This document shows, piece by piece, positions 1-7,327 of a stretch of DNA of 13,567 bases (positions within the stretch are counted from its first letter, which is position 1; the number at the start of each line of letters is the position of its first letter). The notes under the pieces are model-generated. The model was given only the letters and a program-made list of their open reading frames with translations. It was not told the origin of the DNA and searched no databases. This stretch comes from Anaerolineales bacterium. GTDB taxonomy: Bacteria > Chloroflexota > Anaerolineae > Anaerolineales > E44-bin32. The stretch spans positions 1 through 13,567 of the forward strand of contig DAOUTT010000025.1 of the NCBI GenBank assembly GCA_030668545.1, in the 5' to 3' direction. Position numbers and translations under genes: made by a program.

Positions 1-407
1 AAAACTACCTGGACAGCATTCGAGAAGAGGTCATCGAGAAAGGGTATGTCACCACCCTTCTAGGCCGGCGACGATACTTCCCACAATTGGCGAGCGGCGC
101 CTCCGTCTCCGAGATGGACCGCGGCCGGGCGAACCGTGAAGCAATTAACGCGCCCATCCAGGGTACGGCCGCTGACATCATCAAACTGGCGATGCTCAAC
201 CTGCCCGAACAATTAGCACGCGCCGATCTCTCAGCACGCATGCTGCTGCAGGTGCATGATTAGCTTGTACTTGAATGTCCTGAAGGTGAGATAGAGCAAA
301 CCACCGCCATCGTTCAGGATGTCATGCAGGATGCTTATCGTCTTGTCGTGCCATTAAAGACGGATGCAAAAGCAGGGTCGAATTGGGCAGACATGCAGCC
401 GCTATGA
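1..407 (+). pseudogene. polA: DNA polymerase I, C-terminal part, interrupted by an in-frame stop
   Basis: This is the 3' end of the family A DNA polymerase gene, whose product fills gaps in repair and Okazaki-fragment processing; the 5' part lies outside the window. Codons start at position 3. The translation shows the fingers-to-palm region: GRRRYFPQLAS, then the motif NREAINAPIQGTAADIIK, then LLQVHD, the metal-binding Asp of motif C. The next codon, expected to be Glu of VHDELVLE, is TAG (261-263). Beyond it the same frame stays open and conserved (LVLECPEGE, then VVPLKTDAKAGSNW, matching the usual 'VPL...GxNW' tail) up to TGA at 405-407. The identity is secure. The stop is either a real nonsense mutation, a strain variant or a sequencing error. 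A product ending at 260 would keep the Asp but lose about 48 residues. Confidence 0.9.
261..263 (+). other. in-frame amber codon in polA motif C
   Basis: TAG stands where family A polymerases have a Glu codon directly after the catalytic Asp (VHD-E-LVLE). One base change from GAG gives TAG. The frame and protein conservation continue unbroken on both sides, so no indel is involved. Confidence 0.85.
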
Positions 408-543
408 GTGCAGGTCTGCTTCCACATCCTCTGAAATTGTAAATTACCAAGCCGGCTGTTTATGCCTGACAACCTGAACGGCGACCCCTTCCAACTTGTG
501 CTATACTCGCCTCTCTAACCTATTTTAATAAAAAGTATGGGGC
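408..543. promoter_or_regulatory. polA-TPR intergenic region with extended -10 promoter (499-507)
   Basis: The gap carries TG-C-TATACT at 499-507, an extended -10 element with 5 of 6 matches to TATAAT. Transcription would start near 514, leaving a leader of about 30 nt before the ATG at 544. I see no good -35 box at the right spacing, as is usual for TGn-type promoters. No terminator hairpin with a T tract is evident after polA. A match by chance is possible. Confidence 0.45.
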
Positions 544-2874
544 ATGACAGAACGCCAAGAACTCTTCGAAGAATCCCTGCGCCTTGGGCACTCCGCAGCT
601 TGGGATCTCCAATGGGACCGAGCGATCGAGTATTACCGCAAGGCGCTCGCATTGAAAGCCGACGATCCTGGGGCCTTAACGAGTCTCGGGTTGGCGCTCT
701 TAGAGTCGGAGAAGTACCAAGAAGCGCTCGAAGTCTATCAGCACGCTGCGAAATTAGCCCCGGATGACCCCGTACCCGTAGAAAAAACAGCCGAGATCCT
801 CGAACTCATGAATCAAATCGACAGCGCTGTCGCCCAACGGACTGCCGCGGCTGAGCTGCACCTCAAGCGTCGAGACGCGGATAAGGCCATCGATAACTGG
901 TCCCAAATCGCCCGGATGGTTCCCGGTGACCTCAACACGCGGACCAAACTGGCCATGACTTTCGAACGATTGGGTCGCAAGCGAGAGGCTGTCTATGAAT
1001 ATCTCGCGGTTGCCTCGATCCTACAAACAGACGGGAAGGTTGATCGCGCCAAAGATGCCGCTGAGCGGGCGCTGCGCCTAGTCCCCGGTGAGAAGGAAGC
1101 CGCTCGGGCGCTGCGCTTTCTCCAGCAGGGCAAACCTTTACCACCTCCCTCAGAGCCGCGAGGGACCACTGCACCACTACGGATGGACCAGGTAAAGGAC
1201 TACTTGAAAGCAGGTGATGCTGAGGAAATCGACGACAGCCAGCAGGCCGACCCGGAGACGACAGCCCAGGCTCGAGCGTTGACTATCCTTGCGGGATTGA
1301 TCTTTGAAGAGTCGGATGACGAGAACGGAAATGGGTCATCTCCGATAGATATGGCAGAACTCACAAAGAGCCGTATCAGCGAGGAGCGCAAGAGCGTCGG
1401 CCAGCCGCAGATGCTCCGCTATCTAGGGCAAGCGATCGATTATCAAACCCACGATAATATCCCGCAGGCGATCAAACAGTACGAGAGCGCGATCAAAGCC
1501 GGATTGGACCACCCTGCAGCTTATTACAACCTCGGCATTCTGCTCAAGAACCAGGGTGACCAAGAAGGGGCAACGAAATACTTAACCCAGTCCCTTGGCC
1601 ACCCCGATCTCGATCTAGGAGCAAACCTCGCCCTCGGCCGCCTGGCTCGCATGCGTGGCGACCTTCCAGAAGCGGCCCGTTTTCTGCTTCAGGCACTGCG
1701 CTACGCAGACACTCTTTCGGTCGACGAGAACCAGTCCGGCGATCTAAATCAACTCTACGATACGATCATGGCCACAATGAGCGAGGGAGATGATGAGACG
1801 CTCTCGCAGATCGTTGAAAACACTCTCAGCTTCTTGAGTGGTCCGGAGTGGCTCGAACGTCTCCGTCAGGCACGCCGCCAACTCGAAGGCGAGTCAGAAG
1901 GGGCGGACTTGGTACCGATCGCCGAAATGCTCGCGGTGGGTGGAACAGAACGGATTCTTCAAGCGATTGGTCGGATCGACGATTTGGTGAAGAGCAAGAA
2001 ATACGAAGTAGCCATGGAAGAAGCCATGCTGGCGCTCGACCATATTCCCGGCTATCTCGGGCTGCACTTACGGATGGCGGAGATCATGATCCGTCAGGGC
2101 AACACAACCGGAGGCATGACCAAACTGCGAATCATCGCCAAGACACACCACGTCCGCGGTGAAATCTCCGCCGCATCCAACGTCTACGCCCGCATTATCC
2201 GTCATTCCCCAATCGACATCGCCGCGAGGAAGCAGCTTATCGATCTCCTGGCGCAACAAGACAGGACCGAAGAGGCGCTTAAACAATATCTCGACCTGGC
2301 CGAGCTTTACCGACAGATGGCGGAAATTGACTCCGCGCGTTCAACACTGGATGATGCTTATAAACTCAGCCAACGCGGCCCTGCTAGCCGTGAGTGGAAA
2401 ATTAAGACCCTGGACATGATGGGGGATATCGATCTCTCGAGATTGGATCTGCGTCAGGCGCTGCAAACCTTTGAAGAAATCTGCGAGATCGACCCACAGA
2501 ACGAGAAAGCCCGAACTCATCTGATTGATCTGAACTTGCGGCTTGGGCAGGAGGAACAAGCAGCAGTTGCCCTGGACATCCAGTTGGACTATCTCGTGCA
2601 GTCGGATCATGCAATGGAAGCTCTCACCCTTTTAGAAGATCTTGCTCGAGAATATCCCGGGAAACAGGCGCTGCATTCCCGTCTTGCAGAGGCATACCGT
2701 GCAGCCGGGAGAACCGCCGACGCGATCGCCCAATACGACGCGCTGGGTGAGATCCAATTGGACGCGGGTCAGACCGAGGACGCTATTACAACAATACAGA
2801 CAATCGTCGATCTGGATCCCCCAAACATTGAGGGCTATCATGATCTATTGCGCAATCTTAAAGACAGCGCTTAA
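544..2874 (+). CDS. large tetratricopeptide-repeat (TPR) protein
   Basis: This 776-residue protein is built almost wholly of TPR helix pairs, which form scaffolds for protein-protein contacts. TPR-like blocks lie at about residues 10-190 (for example AIEYYRKALALKADDPGAL), 290-390 (AIKQYESAIKAG, AAYYNLGILLKNQGD) and 475-770 (ALQTFEEICEIDPQNEKAR). Between the first two is a proline-rich then acidic linker (about 195-285) that is probably disordered. There is no signal peptide, membrane segment or catalytic motif, so it is likely cytoplasmic. It lies 29 nt ahead of cdaA and is probably cotranscribed with it, but a role in c-di-AMP signalling is only a guess from position. The start was chosen at 544; the ATG at 537 is in another frame and the ribosome-binding site is weak. 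Its partner is unknown. Confidence 0.9.
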   Translation: MTERQELFEESLRLGHSAAWDLQWDRAIEYYRKALALKADDPGALTSLGLALLESEKYQEALEVYQHAAKLAPDDPVPVEKTAEILELMNQIDSAVAQRTAAAELHLKRRDADKAIDNWSQIARMVPGDLNTRTKLAMTFERLGRKREAVYEYLAVASILQTDGKVDRAKDAAERALRLVPGEKEAARALRFLQQGKPLPPPSEPRGTTAPLRMDQVKDYLKAGDAEEIDDSQQADPETTAQARALTILAGLIFEESDDENGNGSSPIDMAELTKSRISEERKSVGQPQMLRYLGQAIDYQTHDNIPQAIKQYESAIKAGLDHPAAYYNLGILLKNQGDQEGATKYLTQSLGHPDLDLGANLALGRLARMRGDLPEAARFLLQALRYADTLSVDENQSGDLNQLYDTIMATMSEGDDETLSQIVENTLSFLSGPEWLERLRQARRQLEGESEGADLVPIAEMLAVGGTERILQAIGRIDDLVKSKKYEVAMEEAMLALDHIPGYLGLHLRMAEIMIRQGNTTGGMTKLRIIAKTHHVRGEISAASNVYARIIRHSPIDIAARKQLIDLLAQQDRTEEALKQYLDLAELYRQMAEIDSARSTLDDAYKLSQRGPASREWKIKTLDMMGDIDLSRLDLRQALQTFEEICEIDPQNEKARTHLIDLNLRLGQEEQAAVALDIQLDYLVQSDHAMEALTLLEDLAREYPGKQALHSRLAEAYRAAGRTADAIAQYDALGEIQLDAGQTEDAITTIQTIVDLDPPNIEGYHDLLRNLKDSA

Positions 2875-2903
2875 GTCCTAGCCGCTCAGTAAAGAGTATC
2901 GTC

Positions 2904-3773
2904 GTGACAAATTTTATCTCGGAATTGACTTTCTTCTTCCAACGGTTCGATCTACTGAGTGCAGTAGACGTTCTTCTCGTGACCATGGCAGTTTTCTTCC
3001 TGCTGCGCCTGGTCCGGGGGACACAGGCCGTCGCCCTTCTGCGCGGGATGATCGTATTGGTCATCACCATCGCTGTACTCACCAGCCTGCTTAACCTCCC
3101 GGCGTTCACATGGTTATTAGAGGCTTCTTTACCCGCTCTACTAATAGCAATTCCGGTGATCTTCGCCCCGGAAATCCGGCGTGCTTTGGAGCGCCTCGGT
3201 CGTACAAACAATATGTTCTTCCTGAGCGCAACTCCAGATCACATTGAAGCGCTCATCGAGACCGTGTGCATCACCGCCCAGCGCTTATCGGACCGGCGCT
3301 ATGGCGCTTTAATCGTCATCGAACGGGAAGTCCCTCTTGCCGATTACAAAGAAACCGGTGTGGCGTTGGATGCAGAGCTTACGCCGCAACTACTGCTCCA
3401 AATTTTTCATATCAACACTCCGCTCCACGATGGCGCCGCGATCATCGAAAAAGACAGAATTGCAGCCGCCGGGTGCGTTATGCCGCTCTCTTCCAGCGGC
3501 ACACTTTCCCGTTCAACCGATCGGTCGATGGGCCTGCGGCATCGTGCCGCTCTGGGGATCAGTGAGGTAAGTGACGCCGTGTCTGTTGTCGTCTCGGAGG
3601 AGACGGGCGGCATCTCGGTCACACATAATGGCCGGATGATCCGCCGGCTAGATCAAGCACGTTTGAAAAACATCCTGACCGCATTCTTCCGGCCTAGAAC
3701 GACCGGGAGATTTCCTGGGTGGCTCGAGCGCTTCCTTGCCCGCACCCAGGGTGAACGAGAGTCTAAGCAATGA
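2904..3773 (+). CDS. cdaA: diadenylate cyclase CdaA (DacA), c-di-AMP synthase
   Basis: This membrane-bound enzyme condenses two ATP into cyclic di-AMP, a second messenger controlling potassium and osmolyte balance and cell-wall homeostasis. The 289-residue protein has the CdaA layout: three hydrophobic segments in about residues 18-90, then a DisA_N cyclase domain. Both signature motifs are present: HDGAAII (Asp176-Gly177-Ala178) and RHR (212-214, in GLRHRAALGIS). In most family members the residue before RHR is Thr (GTRHR); here it is Leu. The start is GTG at 2904, with an AAAGAG ribosome-binding site about 8 nt upstream. The gene overlaps ybbR by 4 bp, which implies translational coupling, and the CdaA-YbbR pairing matches the known CdaA-CdaR partnership. 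The usual third partner, glmM, is absent; der follows instead. Confidence 0.96.
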   Translation: MTNFISELTFFFQRFDLLSAVDVLLVTMAVFFLLRLVRGTQAVALLRGMIVLVITIAVLTSLLNLPAFTWLLEASLPALLIAIPVIFAPEIRRALERLGRTNNMFFLSATPDHIEALIETVCITAQRLSDRRYGALIVIEREVPLADYKETGVALDAELTPQLLLQIFHINTPLHDGAAIIEKDRIAAAGCVMPLSSSGTLSRSTDRSMGLRHRAALGISEVSDAVSVVVSEETGGISVTHNGRMIRRLDQARLKNILTAFFRPRTTGRFPGWLERFLARTQGERESKQ

Positions 3774-5020
3774 TCAGCTGGCTTCGACAGAATCTTGGAA
3801 CACTGCTCATGTCCTTCATCCTGGCGCTTACTGCATGGGTTGCCGCAGTAGGCCAGCAAGATCCCGTCGTCGAGCAGATATTTCCCGAGCAAATTGCCAT
3901 TGACTACCGCAATCTGAAGGCTGGATTAACCATTGTGGGAGACTTCCCGGAGTTTGCAGATGTGACCTTGCGTGCGCCCACCTCCGTTTGGCGCAATCTT
4001 ACCATCTCCGATCTGGAGGTGTATGCCGACCTGAGCCAGCTTGAGGAGGGAAACACGCCTGTACACCTGCAATTCCACACCAGCCGCCGCGCGATCCAAC
4101 ATACTTCGATTGACCCCTCAACCGTAACTCTGAACATCGAGCCGCTCGCCATAAAGACAGTCAACATCGAAGTGAGCACCGTGGGAGACCCAGCTCCTGA
4201 TTACCGTGCAGAGAAGCCGGTTACCGATCTGACCGAGACTACTATCTTCGGGCCGGCCAGTCGAGTAGACCAGGTTGTCATCGGGCAAGTTGTCGTCGAT
4301 CTTACAGATCGCCAGAGCTCAATCGATCAGGTTTACACAATAAATTTCATCGATAGCGAAGGCAACGTTGTCACTGATGTGAATTCCGCTGACGAACAAG
4401 TTCACGTTAGTATTGAGATCACCAAGATCGAGAACATTCGCCGGTTGTTGGTCATTCCAGTCCTTGAAGGACAGGACATACTAGAGGAACAGGGGTTTTA
4501 CCGGGTTGCTCGGATCTCCGTATCCCCTCAAGAAGTTGCGGTTTTTTCAGACGACCCGGAGGCTTTGGAAGCTCTTCCGGGCTTCCTGGAGACTCTGCCT
4601 GTGAATGTGGCTGAGCGGACCGATGACTTCGATGAACGTGTTCCCCTCGATCTTCCACCGGGGTTCATCCTGATTGGAGAACAGATTGCTCTAGTTCAGG
4701 TTGAGATCGAACCGATCGAAACGTCTATCACGATCTCCCTCCCTGTGGAAATTGAGGGGGTGGGCCTGGGTCTCTACAGCTATCCTTCTCCCGAGAGGGT
4801 GAACCTTATTCTTTCCGGCCCTGCGGAATTGCTCGACACACTTAAGCCGGAAGACGTAAGAGCCGTTGTAGACGTCCAGGGCCTTACCATAGGCACGTAT
4901 CAATTGGAGCCTCAGGTGATCGTACTCCCCGAGGGTCTCACCTGGGAGCCGCCGAACCCATCCGTCATCGAAGTGGTCATCACCGCCACCCCCCGTCCGA
5001 CGGCCACACCAAGCTCATAA
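3770..5020 (+). CDS. ybbR: YbbR-domain protein, likely CdaA regulator (CdaR-like)
   Basis: CdaR/YbbR proteins are membrane-anchored extracytoplasmic partners that modulate the diadenylate cyclase CdaA. This 416-residue protein opens with a single hydrophobic anchor (residues about 7-27, LLMSFILALTAWVAAVG). Four YbbR-like beta repeats of roughly 90 residues follow, ending near 'LNIEPL', 'VHVSIEIT', 'VQVEIEPIE' and 'IEVVITA'. The C terminus is a short Thr/Pro tail (TATPRPTATPSS), a style common in Anaerolineae exported proteins. Its ATG overlaps the cdaA stop (ATGA), and der begins 6 nt after its stop, so the three genes are almost certainly one transcript. The membrane anchor and repeats are visible in the sequence; the regulatory role is inferred from the family and gene order. 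Confidence 0.93.
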   Translation: MISWLRQNLGTLLMSFILALTAWVAAVGQQDPVVEQIFPEQIAIDYRNLKAGLTIVGDFPEFADVTLRAPTSVWRNLTISDLEVYADLSQLEEGNTPVHLQFHTSRRAIQHTSIDPSTVTLNIEPLAIKTVNIEVSTVGDPAPDYRAEKPVTDLTETTIFGPASRVDQVVIGQVVVDLTDRQSSIDQVYTINFIDSEGNVVTDVNSADEQVHVSIEITKIENIRRLLVIPVLEGQDILEEQGFYRVARISVSPQEVAVFSDDPEALEALPGFLETLPVNVAERTDDFDERVPLDLPPGFILIGEQIALVQVEIEPIETSITISLPVEIEGVGLGLYSYPSPERVNLILSGPAELLDTLKPEDVRAVVDVQGLTIGTYQLEPQVIVLPEGLTWEPPNPSVIEVVITATPRPTATPSS

Positions 5021-5026
5021 TTCATT

Positions 5027-6400
5027 ATGCCCCGCCCTATTGTTGCATTGGTTGGACGCCCAAACGTTGGCAAATCTACACTCTTCAACCGTCTTGCCGG
5101 CGAACGTCTTGCTGTCGTCGACGATAAACCCGGCACCACTCGCGACCGTCTTGTGGCTGAAGCGGAATGGAACGGGATCATATTCGACATCGTCGACACT
5201 GGCGGGATCGATCCAACCAACATGAGCCGGTTAGAGCCGCTCTCCATCGATTCGGCGGATTACATCTCCAGCATCCGCGACCAAGCGGAGATTGCTGCGC
5301 GCGAAGCCGATGCAGTGCTTTTCTTGGTGGACGTAGAGAGTGGGGTCACACCCGCGGACGAGGAGATTGTTGAGATCCTGCGAAAACAGCAGCGCATGGT
5401 TGCGGGCAAGTTACACCCCCCCGTTCTGCTTGTTGTCAATCGCTGCGACAACGCAGAGCGCCGTGCCGGAACCACCGAATTCTACGCATTGGGTATGGGA
5501 GATCCGATCCCCATCTCCGCTCTACATGGAACCAGCACAGGAGACCTGCTTGACCAATTAATCGAAACCATCAAACCAAAAGCTGCTCTCGAAGAGCCTG
5601 ACGACGAATCTTTAAAAATCGCAATAGTGGGCAGACCCAATGTCGGTAAATCGAGTTTACTGAATCGACTCCTCGGTGAGGAACGCGTCATCGTCTCACC
5701 CATACCCGGCACAACCCGAGATGCGGTTGATACACAACTCGTTCACCAAGGCTTGCCAATTACTCTCATCGATACCGCGGGGATCCGGCGCAGGGGGCGG
5801 ATCGAGCCCGGTGTTGAAAAATATTCTGTTTTGCGTGCGCTCAAGGCAATTGAACGAGCCGAAGTGGTTCTGCTGCTGATTGACGCTGTTGAAGGTGGCA
5901 CCGCCCAGGATGCCCACATAGCCGGGATGGTCATCGATAAGATGAAAAGCGTCGTCGTACTTGTAAACAAATGGGATCTCGTAATAAAAGACTCTCACAC
6001 CATAAACGCATATACGGAGCAGGTCCGTCAAACACTCAACTTCTTGGACTTTGTACCCGTACTCTTCATTTCAGCCAAGACGGGTCAGCGCGTTAGCCAG
6101 GTGCTGCCGGCAGCACTGCGAGTGCAGGAAGAACGCCTTATTCGGATACCGACCGGAGAGCTAAATCGCTTACTCCAAAAAGCGCTCAACACACATGCCC
6201 CTCCCACACGCAAGGGTAAGCGACTGAACATTCTCTTTGTCTCTCAGGTAAGGACCAACCCTCCTACCTTCCTCTTCCATGTCAACAATCCGGATTTAGT
6301 ACATTTCTCGTACGTCCGCTACCTTGAAAATCAGATTCGCAACGAATATGGTTTCCTTGGTACACCAATACGGCTCTCGTTCCGCAAGCGTAACAGATAA
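5027..6400 (+). CDS. der: ribosome-assembly GTPase Der (EngA)
   Basis: Der is a double GTPase needed for maturation of the 50S ribosomal subunit. The 457-residue length is normal for the family. Domain 1 has a P-loop GRPNVGKS (residues 10-17), PGTTRD, DTGG (57-60) and a G4 motif that reads NRCD (128-131) instead of the usual NKxD. Domain 2 repeats the set: GRPNVGKS (202-209), PGTTRD, DTAG (249-252), a normal NKWD (314-317) and an SAKTG G5 loop. The rest, from about 370, is the KH-like RNA-binding domain. It starts 6 nt after ybbR with no clear ribosome-binding site, so translation is probably coupled. It is a housekeeping gene whose link to the c-di-AMP pair appears to be operonic only. Confidence 0.97.
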   Translation: MPRPIVALVGRPNVGKSTLFNRLAGERLAVVDDKPGTTRDRLVAEAEWNGIIFDIVDTGGIDPTNMSRLEPLSIDSADYISSIRDQAEIAAREADAVLFLVDVESGVTPADEEIVEILRKQQRMVAGKLHPPVLLVVNRCDNAERRAGTTEFYALGMGDPIPISALHGTSTGDLLDQLIETIKPKAALEEPDDESLKIAIVGRPNVGKSSLLNRLLGEERVIVSPIPGTTRDAVDTQLVHQGLPITLIDTAGIRRRGRIEPGVEKYSVLRALKAIERAEVVLLLIDAVEGGTAQDAHIAGMVIDKMKSVVVLVNKWDLVIKDSHTINAYTEQVRQTLNFLDFVPVLFISAKTGQRVSQVLPAALRVQEERLIRIPTGELNRLLQKALNTHAPPTRKGKRLNILFVSQVRTNPPTFLFHVNNPDLVHFSYVRYLENQIRNEYGFLGTPIRLSFRKRNR

Positions 6401-6468
6401 AGATCCCGCCAATTTTCGTTGGTGTCTTTCCACTTTCGTGGCCGGAGGCCATGATATAATCTATCGCC
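6401..6468 (+). promoter_or_regulatory. lepB promoter, probably giving a leaderless mRNA
   Basis: TG-A-TATAAT at 6452-6460 is a perfect extended -10 element. Only 8 nt separate it from the lepB ATG at 6469, so transcription should start at or beside the start codon, and there is no room for a ribosome-binding site. Just upstream are three small inverted repeats in a row: CCAA-N6-TTGG (6409-6422), CCAC-N4-GTGG (6430-6441) and GGCC-N3-GGCC (6440-6450). They lack a T tract and are not convincing as a terminator for der. Confidence 0.6.
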
Positions 6469-7074
6469 ATGCAGGACTTACCGACGCATGAAACCGCGCC
6501 CCCTGAGTGGGGCGCCGCCGTCTCACCATCGCTCCGAACGCGGATCTTACGGTTTTTTGGAGAACTCATCCAGACTGTGGCGATTGCCGGAGTGCTCTTC
6601 CTCGCCGTCAATCTCCTTACGGCACGAATTCGTGTAGAAGGTATCAGTATGGAGCCGAGTTTGCACGAAGGGCAATTCGTCGTCGTAAACCGTCTCGCCT
6701 ATCGGTGGAACGACGCGGAAAGGGGAGATATCATCGTCTTTCGCTTCCCGCTCAATCCCTCACGACGATTTATAAAACGCGTGATCGGCCTTCCCGGAAA
6801 TACAGTCACAATCCGCGGGGGGGATGTGTACATCGACGGGCAAATTCTTGATGAACCTTATCTCGCAGCCACCCCCCGCTATGACGGCGAGTGGGTCATC
6901 GGCCCAGACGAACTCTTCGTCCTCGGCGATAACCGCAATAACTCCTCTGACTCTCAGAATTGGGGACCTCTACCGATCGAGGAAATCATCGGCAAGGCTG
7001 TCCTTGTCTACTGGCCTCCCTCAGAGGCGGGATTAATCCCGCATTATGATCTCGCCGTCGCCGCGGAAGAGTGA
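6469..7074 (+). CDS. lepB: signal peptidase I (type I leader peptidase)
   Basis: LepB cleaves signal peptides from exported proteins on the outer face of the cytoplasmic membrane. The 201-residue protein has a short cytoplasmic N terminus, one transmembrane segment (about residues 29-50) and an S26 serine protease domain. The Ser/Lys dyad is visible: Ser60 in VEGISMEPSL and Lys103 in RFIKRVIGLPG. The downstream box VLGDNRNNSSDSQNWGPL is also intact. The single membrane segment resembles Gram-positive-type SipS enzymes rather than E. coli LepB, which has two. The start at 6469 is supported by the -10 element 8 nt upstream, and the next in-frame Met is Met61 inside the active-site motif, so no shorter start is possible. 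It is transcribed separately from der. Confidence 0.97.
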   Translation: MQDLPTHETAPPEWGAAVSPSLRTRILRFFGELIQTVAIAGVLFLAVNLLTARIRVEGISMEPSLHEGQFVVVNRLAYRWNDAERGDIIVFRFPLNPSRRFIKRVIGLPGNTVTIRGGDVYIDGQILDEPYLAATPRYDGEWVIGPDELFVLGDNRNNSSDSQNWGPLPIEEIIGKAVLVYWPPSEAGLIPHYDLAVAAEE

Positions 7075-7104
7075 CCAAAGTAACGAATCATCTATCCCTC
7101 CTTA

Positions 7105-7113
7105 TGCTACAAT
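7105..7113 (+). promoter_or_regulatory. extended -10 promoter for the receiver-GAF gene
   Basis: TG-C-TACAAT matches the TGn-TATAAT extended -10 element with one mismatch. There is no clear -35 box. Transcription would begin near 7120, about 208 nt before the ATG at 7328, which makes an unusually long leader for this window. Confidence 0.4.
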
Positions 7114-7119
7114 CGAAGA

Positions 7120-7327
7120 AGCCTGACTGCGAAGCCTTTGTTTGTGCACGAACTGCGAAGGTCGACGTTCCTTATCACCCGGATTGTCTTTTTAGACCCG
7201 TTTGATGAATAATTACGGTTACTGGCGGTAGGATAATAGCCGGGCATCAACTTAATCTTGGTAGGATACACATCTACGTATCACCACCGAGCGCAGTCCT
7301 TGCAGAGTCCTCACAGAAAGAAATGTT
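7120..7327 (+). promoter_or_regulatory. long, apparently structured 5' leader of unknown class
   Basis: No convincing ORF covers this stretch. It holds nested complementary segments: GACTGCG (7125-7131) with CGCAGTC (7292-7298) as an outer pair; TTGATG (7202-7207) with CATCAA (7245-7250); inside that CTGGC (7222-7226) with GCCGG (7239-7243, one G-U); and GATAC (7265-7269) with GTATC (7278-7282), extended by GGT/ACC. Two direct repeats also occur: ACTGCGAAG at 7126 and 7152, and GGTAGGATA at 7227 and 7260. I do not recognise a known riboswitch, 6S or SRP RNA. It may be a cis-regulatory leader or a small RNA, or these pairings may be chance. Confidence 0.35.

Noticed and set aside
261..263. TAG in polA as reassigned or recoded codon (for example pyrrolysine)
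   Set aside because: No recoding element is visible, and the 177-aa gene at 8977 ends naturally on TAG. A mutation or read error is simpler.
537..767. 76-aa ORF starting at the ATG 7 nt before the TPR gene
   Set aside because: It is an out-of-frame shadow of the TPR gene with no protein-like features.
7120..7300. 6S RNA or a known riboswitch (c-di-AMP, SRP-like)
   Set aside because: I could not match consensus motifs of these classes by eye. Only generic pairing potential can be supported.
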